Below are positions 17,378-25,355 of a DNA stretch of 64,000 nt, piece after piece. Position 1 is the first letter of the stretch; every line of letters begins with the position of its first letter. The notes under the pieces are model-generated. The model saw only the letters and a list, made by a program, of their open reading frames with translations. It made no database searches and had not been told where the DNA came from. Origin of the DNA: Massilia frigida (lineage in GTDB: Bacteria; Pseudomonadota; Gammaproteobacteria; Burkholderiales; Burkholderiaceae_D); assembly GCF_011682175.1 (NCBI RefSeq), contig NZ_WHJG01000029.1:34505-98504 (forward strand). Direction: 5' to 3'. The position numbers and the translations under genes were made by a program.

Positions 17378-18697
17378 CTATAACTGGTTTAATTGTACTG
17401 CGGGTTGAATCAGCGTGGCACGTAATGCCGGTATGATTCCAGCCAATAAGCTGACCGCCACGGACAGCGCGAACGTCATGCAGAACATTGGCACGTCCAG
17501 GTAAGCAAGGTCGACATAAGACACGGGCTGCTGACGCACCAGATAAAGGCCGAACAGGGTTAACAACAAGCCTGCTACGCCACCCAGAAAACCGATGCAA
17601 GCGGCTTCGGCAAGGCACTGCGCAAATATCGCGCCGCGCGTGGCGCCGAGCGCGCGGCGCAAGCCGATCTCGGGGCTATGGCGCAGGAATTTTGCCAGCA
17701 GAAGCGCCACCACATTGATCAGGCAAATGGCCAGGAAGGCGAATGCGAGCACGGTTTGAAGTTTTACATCGGCGGGCACCACGAGGTTAAAGTCCAGCCA
17801 TTCGCCCAGGGTCCGAAGGCGCGTATTTTCAGCATATTTGACGCGCCCTTGCTGTTTGAGTTGCGCCGCGCTGTTGTCCAGAAAGCGCTTATAGGCGGCA
17901 ACCTTGGCCGGGTCATCCAATCGAACCCACAAGCCAATCCAGGTGCAAGGCGCGCGTTCCAGATTTTCCAGTTGATCGCGTTTCGCCCAGCAGTTGAAAG
18001 GTTGGAAATTTCCGCCGTTGACTTCCAGGCTGGTAAAAAAAGGCATGAATACATCATCGGGTTGCCTGTAAAACGACGATGTGTCGCCGCCACTGAAGCG
18101 GCCGCCGCGGACGGCATAAAACAATGGCGCCGGTCGCCACGCTGCGAGCACACCGACGATCTTGACATCGGCGTTCGCTACGCGAATGACCTTGCCGACG
18201 CTATTCGCGCCGCCGAACAGTTTTTCATTGAGCGATGCCGAAATGACCGCCACCCGCGTCCGTCCAGTGTCATCGGCGGCGCTCCATGCTTGTCCAAAGT
18301 GAAAAGGGACATCAAACATGGAAAAGAAATCGGCAGTCGTGGCGCGCAGCGACAGCATTTGCGCAGGGAGCGACGCATCGGCCGGACGCACCTTGGCCTT
18401 GCTGCCTGCGACCAGGATCTGCTGATCCGCCTGGCCGGCCTTCCACAGGTCGACCGCCGTTTGGTAATCAAGGACGTCTGGCGGCTCCTTGCCCTTGGAC
18501 TGCGGGTTGACATCGATCTGAGCATAATAAATGTGCTGGCTTCGACCGGGCAGGGGATCGCCTGACAATAGACGCATCACGGTGAGCGTGGTCATGCTTG
18601 CGCCGATCCCGACCGCGATCGCCAGCACCATCAAGGCAGTCAGTACCCTGTTGCGCTGCGTATTATGCCGAACTACTTTTAAAATATAACTTAACAT
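17378..18697 (-). CDS. ABC transporter permease, FtsX/MacB type (permease 1)
   Basis: A permease of about 439 residues with the MacB_PCD pattern: N-terminal helix after MLSYILKVVRHNTQRN (LTALMVLAIAVGIGASMTTLTV), periplasmic domain with 'VAVISASLNEKLFGGANSVGKVIRV', then three helices with the coupling sequence KFLRHSPEIGLRRALGATRGAIFAQCLAEAACIGF. I placed the start at ATG 18697 because family members begin with M(L/F)SY; in-frame starts at 18772 (ATG) and 18784 (TTG) would add up to 29 poorly conserved residues, and none has a strong ribosome site. It follows the half-size ABC exporter after about 200 bases on the same strand. Confidence 0.9.
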   Translation of the reverse strand: MLSYILKVVRHNTQRNRVLTALMVLAIAVGIGASMTTLTVMRLLSGDPLPGRSQHIYYAQIDVNPQSKGKEPPDVLDYQTAVDLWKAGQADQQILVAGSKAKVRPADASLPAQMLSLRATTADFFSMFDVPFHFGQAWSAADDTGRTRVAVISASLNEKLFGGANSVGKVIRVANADVKIVGVLAAWRPAPLFYAVRGGRFSGGDTSSFYRQPDDVFMPFFTSLEVNGGNFQPFNCWAKRDQLENLERAPCTWIGLWVRLDDPAKVAAYKRFLDNSAAQLKQQGRVKYAENTRLRTLGEWLDFNLVVPADVKLQTVLAFAFLAICLINVVALLLAKFLRHSPEIGLRRALGATRGAIFAQCLAEAACIGFLGGVAGLLLTLFGLYLVRQQPVSYVDLAYLDVPMFCMTFALSVAVSLLAGIIPALRATLIQPAVQLNQL

Positions 18698-18900
18698 AAG
18701 CCGACCAATTAAAAAGACCCAGTGGGGGATGTCGCCGGCCCCGTGTTGCCGGGCAGGCGCTGAAGAATTCATTTCCAGGCGCAATTGAAGTCAAGTTTCC
18801 CGGCGCAGCATTGCGATTTCCTCATCCGCTGTATCGGGGCGCGAACCCTGCATGTGATCGCGGCCCGGCGAAGCGTTTCGGCGCTTCAATCGGCACTTTT

Positions 18901-20535
18901 TTAACCGGGCTGGGCTTCTTCCGTCTCGACCGCCTCAAGCACTTGCCTGGATGGCACGCTTGCACTGGTGCCTAGCGTATGGACCTTATCGAACATCGAA
19001 TAGTATTCTTCCGAGGCATGCATGATCATCACTAAAATCTTTCCCTTTGTATGTTCCCAGACGGCTGCCATCGCGATTTGACGGCTGTTGATATCGAGAT
19101 TGGCCAACGGTTCGTCGAGTACATACAGGTCCGCCTCTTTCGAAAGAGCCAGTGCCAGCGAGACTTTCTGCTGCTGCCCGGCCGACAGTTGGTCGGGATA
19201 TGCATCAAGGATGTCCGGCTTATCGATCATGAAGCGCTTGAATAGTTCCGTCTTGATTGCCAGGTCGCGCACGCGAATCGGCGGGAATAATACCGGCAAG
19301 GTCGCGGCGCTGATTTCCCGGGGCAGTTCCAGCTGGCCGCTGGACGGCGACAGGTAACCGGCCAGCATGTTCGCCAGCGTGGTTTTTCCCGAACCGTTAT
19401 TGCCGACAATCAGAAGGCGCGTGCCCGGCTCGACATGAATTGAAAAATCGGAGATGACCTGGTTATCGGCATAGCTGTAGCTGATGCCGCTTGCCGCCAC
19501 GGCACTGCCGCTCTTGTGGTACGGGACGGCATTCTGGTCGCCGATAAACGACTTCAAGCGATTGACGATAGCGCCGAGCGCATGCAGCTCAGCCGACAGG
19601 CTGAAGATCTGGATCAAGGTGGTGGCCGATCGCCAAAATGCGTTCATGAAGGAAAAATATGCGCCAATGGTCATCTGTTTTTTTAATACCAACAGGGAGC
19701 CGATGAAAATCGAACAGGCATCGGACACGCTCATCGTCAGATCACTCGCAGTTTGCAGGCGGCGAATGACGCGCTGCTTTTGGTAGCCGGATTCCAGCGT
19801 CTCATCCATGGTTCGATTGAACTTGTCGAGGGTCTGCGGCACCATCATGTAGGTGCGGACCATTTTGAACGCGTCCACCGATTTGGCAAGAACCCCCATC
19901 AACGACGCTTCGTTATCGCGCTCGACGAGCGCCAGGTGGCGAATCTTCTTGCTGACCTTGACGCTGACCCAGGTGGCAACCGGGATCAGCGCGGCCAGGA
20001 TCAGGAACGCTTGCCAGGAAAGAATGATGAGAACCGAGATAAGCCCGACAAACATGACGGCACAAATGGTGGCCCGGCGTACCAGGATCAGCATCGGTAC
20101 CAAGCCATCCTTGACGTCGGATCGGATTCTGGCGAGATAGTAACCACTACCTTCCCGCAATACGTCGCCGTACTCCTTGCCATAATAGGCATGCAGGACC
20201 CGGCCGCTGATATCCGCCACAATCTTGTTGTCTATTCTCATTTGCCAGAGCGACAGATAGTAGCCGATGACATTGAGAACAACCCCGAGCAATAAATAGA
20301 AGAACACGAGCATCACAAACCGGCTAAGCTCGGTTCCCTGATTGACGCCGTCAAAAATCTCCTTGACCAGCAAGGGATGGATGATCGTTTCCGAGCCGGC
20401 GGCGACGCAATTACAGAACAAGGCGGTCCAGTATTGGCGTTTTGCCGCGCCAAGCATGCTGAAAAAATTCCGGAATGTCGATGAATCGTCCAGCTTTCGG
20501 CTTGATCCGGGATTGTCTTTACTTTGTGTGTTCAT
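18901..20535 (-). CDS. Half-size ABC exporter (peptide/lanthipeptide exporter, inferred)
   Basis: A 544-residue protein with a transmembrane domain (helices around residues 30-290, e.g. FVMLVFFYLLLGVVLNVIGYYLSLW and ALIPVATWV) fused to an ATPase domain: Walker A LLIVGNNGSGKTTLANML, signature LSAGQQQKVSLALAL, Walker B LYVLDEPLANLDINSR, switch His in MIMHAS. There is no C39 peptidase domain, so it would not remove a leader peptide. It begins 50 bases after the LanKC gene, and ABC exporters next to LanKC are usual in class III lanthipeptide clusters (RamA/RamB in SapB clusters), though those are generally two genes. Probably works as a homodimer. Cargo is inferred. Confidence 0.88.
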   Translation of the reverse strand: MNTQSKDNPGSSRKLDDSSTFRNFFSMLGAAKRQYWTALFCNCVAAGSETIIHPLLVKEIFDGVNQGTELSRFVMLVFFYLLLGVVLNVIGYYLSLWQMRIDNKIVADISGRVLHAYYGKEYGDVLREGSGYYLARIRSDVKDGLVPMLILVRRATICAVMFVGLISVLIILSWQAFLILAALIPVATWVSVKVSKKIRHLALVERDNEASLMGVLAKSVDAFKMVRTYMMVPQTLDKFNRTMDETLESGYQKQRVIRRLQTASDLTMSVSDACSIFIGSLLVLKKQMTIGAYFSFMNAFWRSATTLIQIFSLSAELHALGAIVNRLKSFIGDQNAVPYHKSGSAVAASGISYSYADNQVISDFSIHVEPGTRLLIVGNNGSGKTTLANMLAGYLSPSSGQLELPREISAATLPVLFPPIRVRDLAIKTELFKRFMIDKPDILDAYPDQLSAGQQQKVSLALALSKEADLYVLDEPLANLDINSRQIAMAAVWEHTKGKILVMIMHASEEYYSMFDKVHTLGTSASVPSRQVLEAVETEEAQPG

Positions 20536-20585
20536 CTGCTGGGACTCGATATCAGGATTGGCTTGCGGGCGCTGTCATCACTGCA

Positions 20586-23264
20586 TCACGCTGAAAGTTG
20601 ATCAAGTTCATCCAGACAAAATTCGTCCTCCGCCGGGTTTGCCCGCCGATGGAATGTCCGCATGACGCCGGCGACGCCAGTAGCGTAATCGCACGTAATT
20701 CGGAACAAGTTTTCGCCTGGCGTCGCGTAGCCATCATCAAATTTCAACAGGTAAAGATCGATGATCCCCTGGAGAGACGAGTCCGCCATCGTCAGGTATT
20801 TTTTATCGTTGGAATATCGGTAGGCATCGATCAATACGTCAGCGAAGCCCGCCAGGCCGAAAATGACGCCCGCGAAACTGGCGTATTTGCGATCGATATC
20901 ACCCATGAATCCATCCAATTCACTGCCCCACAGGCCGTAGCGAATGGCTACTTTTACAATTCCGGCGCTACCTTCTTCAATGTAGTGTTCGTAGGTGCTG
21001 GTGTCCTCAGGGTTCGCCGCGACAGTCAGGTTGCCGGGTTCCAGTTCACGGCCCCAGGACATGTCGTACAGTACGGCTTTCTTGCCCATGGCCCGCCATT
21101 TTTCCTCGCCGGTAACCTGGGACAAGCGCAGTAAAAAGAGCGCGACGCCACTTTGCCCATAACCGAAACCGATCCACACCTGGCCATCTTCCTCCCAGTA
21201 CACGCCGCGTTCATTCTCTTTCGATTGTTTCTCCAATGTCATGGCCAGATTGACTGCCGCGTCCAGGTAGCGGCCGTCTTTCAAGCGGAGATAGGCGGCG
21301 AGATTGGCCATGCCGATGCCGGCCATGCCGAAATAAAGCGAGTGATGGGCGTGCGTCAGCGGGCTGTGATTTGCATGCTTGAGCAATCGTTCCGCAGTTT
21401 CCCGATCCCCCGCCAGCAAGGAACACCATGCAATGCCAGAGGTACCGACCAGGAACCCGGGGGTGATCTCGTCCAGTTTAAGGGCCGCCAATTCATTGCG
21501 TTGGCGTTCGAGAGCGGGCAGGGGGATGTCGTAACCGCACGCCGACAGCGTATGAATAATGCCGGTCGCGCCGAAACCGAACGAACTCGGATTGTCGCGC
21601 TGGCCAAAAGGGTCGACCGGGAACAGGGTGAATATCTTGTCAAGCCGATAATTTGAAGTAATGAAGCGCGCCATGTGATCGCTGATTTCGATCGGCATAT
21701 CCCGTTCCAGGGGGCGCCGCTTGATCGGCTGCTCGATCGTGTACTCACTCTGTTCGAGCAGGTCGGCAGCCTGGCTGCAAGTAATCTTATTATCGACCAG
21801 CTGGGTAATGATGGAGAGCGCCGGAGTGTTCGCCCAGCCCACATCGGCCACCAATCTCGGCAAGACGGCGCTAAATAAATCTTCGCGCAGGAACTGCATT
21901 GCAGCAATCGGGAAGATGGCATACATCATGATCACGCCGATCGCGAACGTATCGTCGTCGTAGGTGCTGTTCAGCTCGCGTCCCTTGGATGGGATGCGGA
22001 ACTCGGGCGTATGCAGGCGTTGTGGCTCATCAATGCCAGGGCGGAATGCGCCTTCCAGGTCGATGAATCGAACCGTCATGCTGTCCCGGTCAACCAGGAT
22101 GTTTTTTGGCGACACGTCGCCGATAACGATGCCCTGTGCGTGAATACGCGCCATGCCGCGCAGGGCACTGCCAAATGCCTTTTTATAGATATTGTAAAAT
22201 TTTTCACTGGCGGCGATGGACGGCCGGGTGTCCACCAAGGGGCTTGATTCCAGCATCACCAGGCGTATGTCGGGAGCCGGAAAATACTCTTCAACGACGT
22301 AATAATTCTCCCAGTCCCGGAAAGAGTCGTGGATTTCGGGAGCAAGGCCGGTCCCACCGAGCAAACGGAGAATTTTTTCTTCCTGAACCAGGCGCGCCAC
22401 GGCATCCATGTCGTCTTCACCCAGCTCGATATACGGGCGCGCCTCCTTGATCACCACCTGTCGCCCGCTTGCCGTTTCGGTTGAAAGGTAGACTCCTCCC
22501 GTATTCGAGAAACCAAGCGCTTCCGTCACCAGGTAGCGCCCGTTATTCAGAGTGAATTCGGCGTGATCAGGCTGTTCTTCGGGGAACGGATCGGACGTCC
22601 ACGGGGGAGTTTCGAAATACGGTGTCCGATTATCCGGAATTTGCTCGCCATCCGGTGAGAAAATGACCGGCTGTTTCTCGCTCGTGTACAGCAGCTTGGT
22701 AACGGAAGTAATGCCGCCATAGCGGTAGTAGAGGCAACGACTATCCTTGTAGCGCCGGTCCGACAAGATGTATGAACCGATATCATCTTTCAAGACCGCA
22801 TAGGCCTTTTCGATGATTTCCCGGAATTTTTCGTCGGTAGGAGGATATAGCGTGATAAATTTTCCGGATCCGCCGCGTGACCATCGCTTCGATGTCATCA
22901 TCTTGAGCGTTTCGGTGTCATTGGCGAACTTGAATTGAATATTGTTCTCAAGCGCCAGGGCTGCAACCTTGACAAGCAGGTTGCGGCAATTGGCCGCGAT
23001 GGCAGACACGTGAATTTTCCACCCCTGGACCGGAAGCTTGTTCGATTCCGTGCGGTTGGCGGGAAGGATGTGGGTCCATACGTCCGAGCGATGTACTTTC
23101 CATGGCTCTGCGCGCCCTTCCAACATGGGGCGGACCAGGCTGATCAGCTCTTCGCCAGGTTGATAGTGCGTGTAACCGTGTTCGTAAAAACGCTTGCTGG
23201 GCCGAAGATAGGCTATTTTGTCGATGTGGCGCAGATCGCGCATGCCCCTAAGCTTCTTCACCAT
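20586..23264 (-). CDS. lanKC: Class III lanthionine synthetase LanKC
   Basis: Makes (methyl)lanthionine/labionin bridges in ribosomal peptides. 892 residues in three parts: N-terminal phospho-Ser/Thr lyase (about 1-210), Ser/Thr kinase (about 225-500), and LanC-like cyclase (about 540-892). Kinase marks: glycine loop GFSNTGGVYLS, Lys in VVIKEARPY, catalytic loop IVIGDVSPKNILV (Asp near 383) and the metal site FIDLEGAF, where the DLEG form replaces DFG as in other LanKCs. The cyclase has the helical toroid repeats (HHSLYFGMAGIGMANLA, GFGYGQSGVALFLL, CDYATGVAGVM) but lacks the zinc ligands WC...CHG of LanC, LanM and LanL; this points to class III, not IV. ATG 23264 has GGAG seven bases before it. 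Downstream of three precursor genes. Confidence 0.93.
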   Translation of the reverse strand: MVKKLRGMRDLRHIDKIAYLRPSKRFYEHGYTHYQPGEELISLVRPMLEGRAEPWKVHRSDVWTHILPANRTESNKLPVQGWKIHVSAIAANCRNLLVKVAALALENNIQFKFANDTETLKMMTSKRWSRGGSGKFITLYPPTDEKFREIIEKAYAVLKDDIGSYILSDRRYKDSRCLYYRYGGITSVTKLLYTSEKQPVIFSPDGEQIPDNRTPYFETPPWTSDPFPEEQPDHAEFTLNNGRYLVTEALGFSNTGGVYLSTETASGRQVVIKEARPYIELGEDDMDAVARLVQEEKILRLLGGTGLAPEIHDSFRDWENYYVVEEYFPAPDIRLVMLESSPLVDTRPSIAASEKFYNIYKKAFGSALRGMARIHAQGIVIGDVSPKNILVDRDSMTVRFIDLEGAFRPGIDEPQRLHTPEFRIPSKGRELNSTYDDDTFAIGVIMMYAIFPIAAMQFLREDLFSAVLPRLVADVGWANTPALSIITQLVDNKITCSQAADLLEQSEYTIEQPIKRRPLERDMPIEISDHMARFITSNYRLDKIFTLFPVDPFGQRDNPSSFGFGATGIIHTLSACGYDIPLPALERQRNELAALKLDEITPGFLVGTSGIAWCSLLAGDRETAERLLKHANHSPLTHAHHSLYFGMAGIGMANLAAYLRLKDGRYLDAAVNLAMTLEKQSKENERGVYWEEDGQVWIGFGYGQSGVALFLLRLSQVTGEEKWRAMGKKAVLYDMSWGRELEPGNLTVAANPEDTSTYEHYIEEGSAGIVKVAIRYGLWGSELDGFMGDIDRKYASFAGVIFGLAGFADVLIDAYRYSNDKKYLTMADSSLQGIIDLYLLKFDDGYATPGENLFRITCDYATGVAGVMRTFHRRANPAEDEFCLDELDQLSA

Positions 23265-23623
23265 ATTCTAGCTCCATTTGTTTTAATTCGACTGTTTTTT
23301 AAAGCAGTTTGTCTCTGAATTGAAAAGCTGTTTATTTCTGCCGCGTCGCATTGCGCGAGCGCGCGTGCAGGTCGATCGCACATGCGGGGTGAAGCGGGGT
23401 ACTTGCATCACTATATCGCCGGATCTAATTTTTTTACGGCAACATCGCGCTGGATATCCGTTGTATACATGGCACACCGCCAGCGACGTCCTTCCTGCAT
23501 GCTGCCAAGGTCGTTTGGCGATAAAGCGGTCATTACTGGCTTGCGGCTTGATGCGCTGCTACGGCTAGAATCAAGAAAGATCGCTTTGGAATTTATATTC
23601 TCGGATGATTTCTTGAAAAAACA
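23265..23623. other. Intergenic leader between the precursor terminator and lanKC
   Basis: No credible gene in these 359 bases on either strand; short open frames here lack ribosome sites and recognisable sequence. On the minus strand it would be the 5' part of the lanKC transcript, either by read-through past the terminator at 23606-23655 or from a promoter inside this stretch that I cannot identify with confidence. The GGAG of lanKC is at its left end. Confidence 0.5.
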
Positions 23624-23655
23624 ATTCGGGTAACTATAAAAAAAGTTACCCGAAT
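23606..23655 (-). terminator. Intrinsic terminator between precursor genes and lanKC
   Basis: A perfect 12-base-pair stem: ATTCGGGTAACT at 23624-23635 pairs with AGTTACCCGAAT at 23644-23655 around an 8-base A-rich loop. Read on the minus strand, the stem is followed by TTGTTTTTTC, a U-tract. It lies 122 bases after the last precursor gene. Likely lets the precursors be made in excess over the synthetase. Confidence 0.8.
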
Positions 23656-23776
23656 GAAAAGCCGGTCGCGATCAGGCGCAGCGACATGCGGCTGTTGAGC
23701 TGTTGCTCCCTTCCAGGCTGACATCCAGACACTGAAAATCAAACATGACAGTCTCTGGATGCGATGCCGGATTGGA

Positions 23777-23869
23777 TTAGCAGCAGCCCGCGCCCGAGCT
23801 GGTGCAGCTCTTTACTTCTTCAACGGCTTTGTTGTAGTCGAGGCGCTGCAGATTCAAGATGCGATTCAT
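23777..23869 (-). CDS. Lanthipeptide precursor 3 (30 aa)
   Basis: A 30-codon gene preceded by TTAGGAG eight bases before ATG 23869. Product: leader residues 1-20 with the class III-type amphipathic motif ILNLQRLD at residues 4-11, an acidic-basic helix (KAVEEVK) and a core SCTSSGAGCC at residues 21-30. It differs from the other two copies only at residue 13 (Asn in place of Ser). Ser/Thr at 21, 23, 24, 25 and Cys at 22, 29, 30 are the possible bridge partners. Third of three tandem copies; the terminator at 23606-23655 follows. Calling it the LanKC substrate is inference from adjacency, leader motif and Ser/Cys-rich core. Confidence 0.85.
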   Translation of the reverse strand: MNRILNLQRLDYNKAVEEVKSCTSSGAGCC

Positions 23870-23918
23870 TTTAATTCTCCTAATAAATAGTGATTTGTGA
23901 ATGCAAAATTGCATCGGA

Positions 23919-24011
23919 TTAGCAGCAGCCGGCGCCGGAGCTGGTGCAGCTTTTCACTTCTTCAACGGCTTTGCTGTAGTCCAGGCGTTGCAAATTCAAA
24001 ATACGGTTCAT
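23919..24011 (-). CDS. Lanthipeptide precursor 2 (30 aa)
   Basis: Product identical in sequence to precursor 1, encoded with several synonymous differences, which shows the copies have been kept under protein-level selection since duplication. CAGGAG lies eight bases before ATG 24011. Leader with ILNLQRLD, core SCTSSGAGCC. Spacing to copies 1 and 3 is 143 and 142 bases start to start, so the unit was duplicated together with its ribosome site. Confidence 0.86.
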   Translation of the reverse strand: MNRILNLQRLDYSKAVEEVKSCTSSGAGCC

Positions 24012-24061
24012 TTTAAGTCTCCTGAAAAAATGATGATTTATGAATCTGATGCGGATTCGAA

Positions 24062-24154
24062 TTAGCAGCAGCCTGCGCCGGAGCTGGTGCAGCTTTTCAC
24101 TTCTTCGACGGCTTTGCTGTAGTCCAGGCGTTGCAGATTCAAGATACGGTTCAT
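24062..24154 (-). CDS. Lanthipeptide precursor 1 (30 aa)
   Basis: First of three tandem genes for a 30-residue peptide. TTAGGAG precedes ATG 24154 by eight bases. Leader (1-20) carries ILNLQRLD, similar in character to the LxxLQ leader helix that LanKC enzymes recognise; there is no GG or other obvious processing site. Core SCTSSGAGCC: Ser21-x2-Ser24-x4-Cys29 fits the spacing allowed for a labionin (Ser-x2-Ser-x2-5-Cys), leaving Cys22 and Cys30 for another bridge or a disulfide. The pattern is inference; bridge topology cannot be read from DNA. A consensus promoter lies about 210 bases upstream. Confidence 0.87.
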   Translation of the reverse strand: MNRILNLQRLDYSKAVEEVKSCTSSGAGCC

Positions 24155-24374
24155 TTTAAAACTCCTAATTTTTAGTTATGGATGTGATTCCGAAACCGAT
24201 AGGCAGCAGGCTGCGCATCGCGCTCCGGATAAAATGCCCTACGCTTAAAAACCCTCGACATTGCATACCTGCAGAATAAGCAATCACCCTCTGGTGCCAG
24301 TTTCTTTTTCGGTTATACGAATAGCCCCGGACCGGTGATCGCTTATCAATTCATGTATTGTCAAAAGCAGATTC

Positions 24375-24403
24375 ACTATATGTGAGTCTTTTTTTTAAGT
24401 CAA
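24375..24403 (-). promoter_or_regulatory. Near-consensus sigma-70 promoter for the lanthipeptide precursors
   Basis: On the minus strand TTGACT (24403-24398), a 17-base spacer rich in A, then TATAGT (24380-24375). This is the best-looking vegetative promoter in the window and sits in a strongly AT-rich block (24360-24440). Transcription would start near 24368, giving an untranslated leader of about 210 bases before the first precursor. Confidence 0.7.
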
Positions 24404-25235
24404 CATTTTTTTTCTATCATAGTTGAAAATTTTTATATGCGGCATAGCGCCCTCAACGGCGGGCTTTTCCCTATGTTCTTACCGGCCGGGGACGCGCGTC
24501 TTTACCCGCATTACATAAATAGACGGATGCTCGGAATAGCGGTGCTTTTGTTTTTCCGGCGCGGGACGCGCGGCGTTACCCGCATTGCATTGCTTAAAGG
24601 GTTTTCGGAATATCGGAGCATGTGTTGCTTCCGATCCGGAAGGTGCATCATTACCCTTTTTGCGTGAATCCAGGCGTGCTCGGAATAGCCGTGCTTTTAC
24701 GATTGCCAGTAATCGCAACGCTTGAATGCGTGCGCCGTGGCGGGCGTGGCGAATCGGTCGCCTGCTTTCCAGTCCGCGTGGTTTATCGATGCCTCATCGC
24801 GGCAGCGCTTATCTTTTAAACGTGGCTTCCGGATGGCCTGCCGCGAGGTTGCGGATCGTATGCATGAATTTGACGGCGCCTGCGGAAAACGAGAGTTCGG
24901 TAGCCATGATAAAAACGCTCGCACGTGCTGCGGCTGGAGGAAAAACCACGTCTCCGCGAAGCTGGCGGTTTCCCGGCCGAGTTCCCGGTCTTCTCCGACG
25001 GCTAGTGTGGCAAAGGCTCATGTCCGTTGCGCCGAAAAGCCAGGTCCCGACTGCGCCCTTCCAAGGGCGTATGGTTTGGAGTGGAAATTATTTCTTAGAT
25101 GCAATAGTGTCTGCGCCAGGCTCCAGCCGAAAACGCGTAGTGAACAGGCCCATTTCCTTGGCGGGGAGTGGGCCTTTTTTGGTCGCCATGGCATCGGCCA
25201 TCCCTGTGGCCGGCACGCCGATTAATACCATAATC
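24404..25235. other. Non-coding stretch between the lanthipeptide promoter and the dehydratase promoter
   Basis: I see no convincing gene in these 830 bases. Overlapping open frames of up to about 190 codons (24726-25304, + strand) have no ribosome site, are rich in rare compositions for this genome, and resemble nothing I know. The left part (24480-24700) holds three imperfect 75-base repeats, listed separately. The block may be the scar or border of the inserted cluster. Confidence 0.5.
24480..24700. repeat. Three imperfect ~75-base tandem repeats
   Basis: Landmarks recur with a period of 74-75 bases: TTACCCGCATT at 24502 and 24576 and TTACCCTTTTT at 24651; TCGGAATAGC at 24531, TCGGAATATC at 24605 and TCGGAATAGC at 24680. 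The period alternates 74/75, so no reading frame is kept across units; a structural or regulatory role, or a decayed element, fits better than a coding one. Confidence 0.65.
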
Positions 25236-25290
25236 GATATCACTATCGCAGAAAAAGTGATTGGAAAGGCATCCCAAGAATCTTTAGTAT
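25236..25290 (+). promoter_or_regulatory. Arabinose-locus promoter 2 (upstream of the IlvD/Edd dehydratase)
   Basis: GATATC at 25236, A-tract at 25252-25256, TGATTGGAA at 25258 (TTGGAA as -35), 18-base spacer, TAGTAT at 25285-25290. Same spacing as promoters 1 and 3. The leader to the dehydratase start would be about 60 bases. Confidence 0.6.
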
Positions 25291-25355
25291 TCCTCTATCG
25301 CTGACCGGACGACGACATGAGTTCGAGATGGCATCAGAATAAACAGGAGGAATAC

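Larger units (their letters stand above)
23777..24154 (-). repeat. Three tandem copies of a ~143-base precursor-gene unit
   Basis: Start codons at 24154, 24011 and 23869; each unit holds a ribosome site, a 93-base gene and about 50 bases of spacer. Coding parts are nearly identical, the spacers less so. Confidence 0.9.

Noticed and set aside
20586..23264. LanKC read as a class IV (LanL) enzyme
   Set aside because: LanL cyclases keep the zinc-binding Cys and His; here the expected WC and CHG motifs are absent.
24726..25304. 192-codon open frame in the gap before the dehydratase
   Set aside because: No ribosome site, no recognisable domain, composition unlike neighbours, and it covers the promoter 2 motif.
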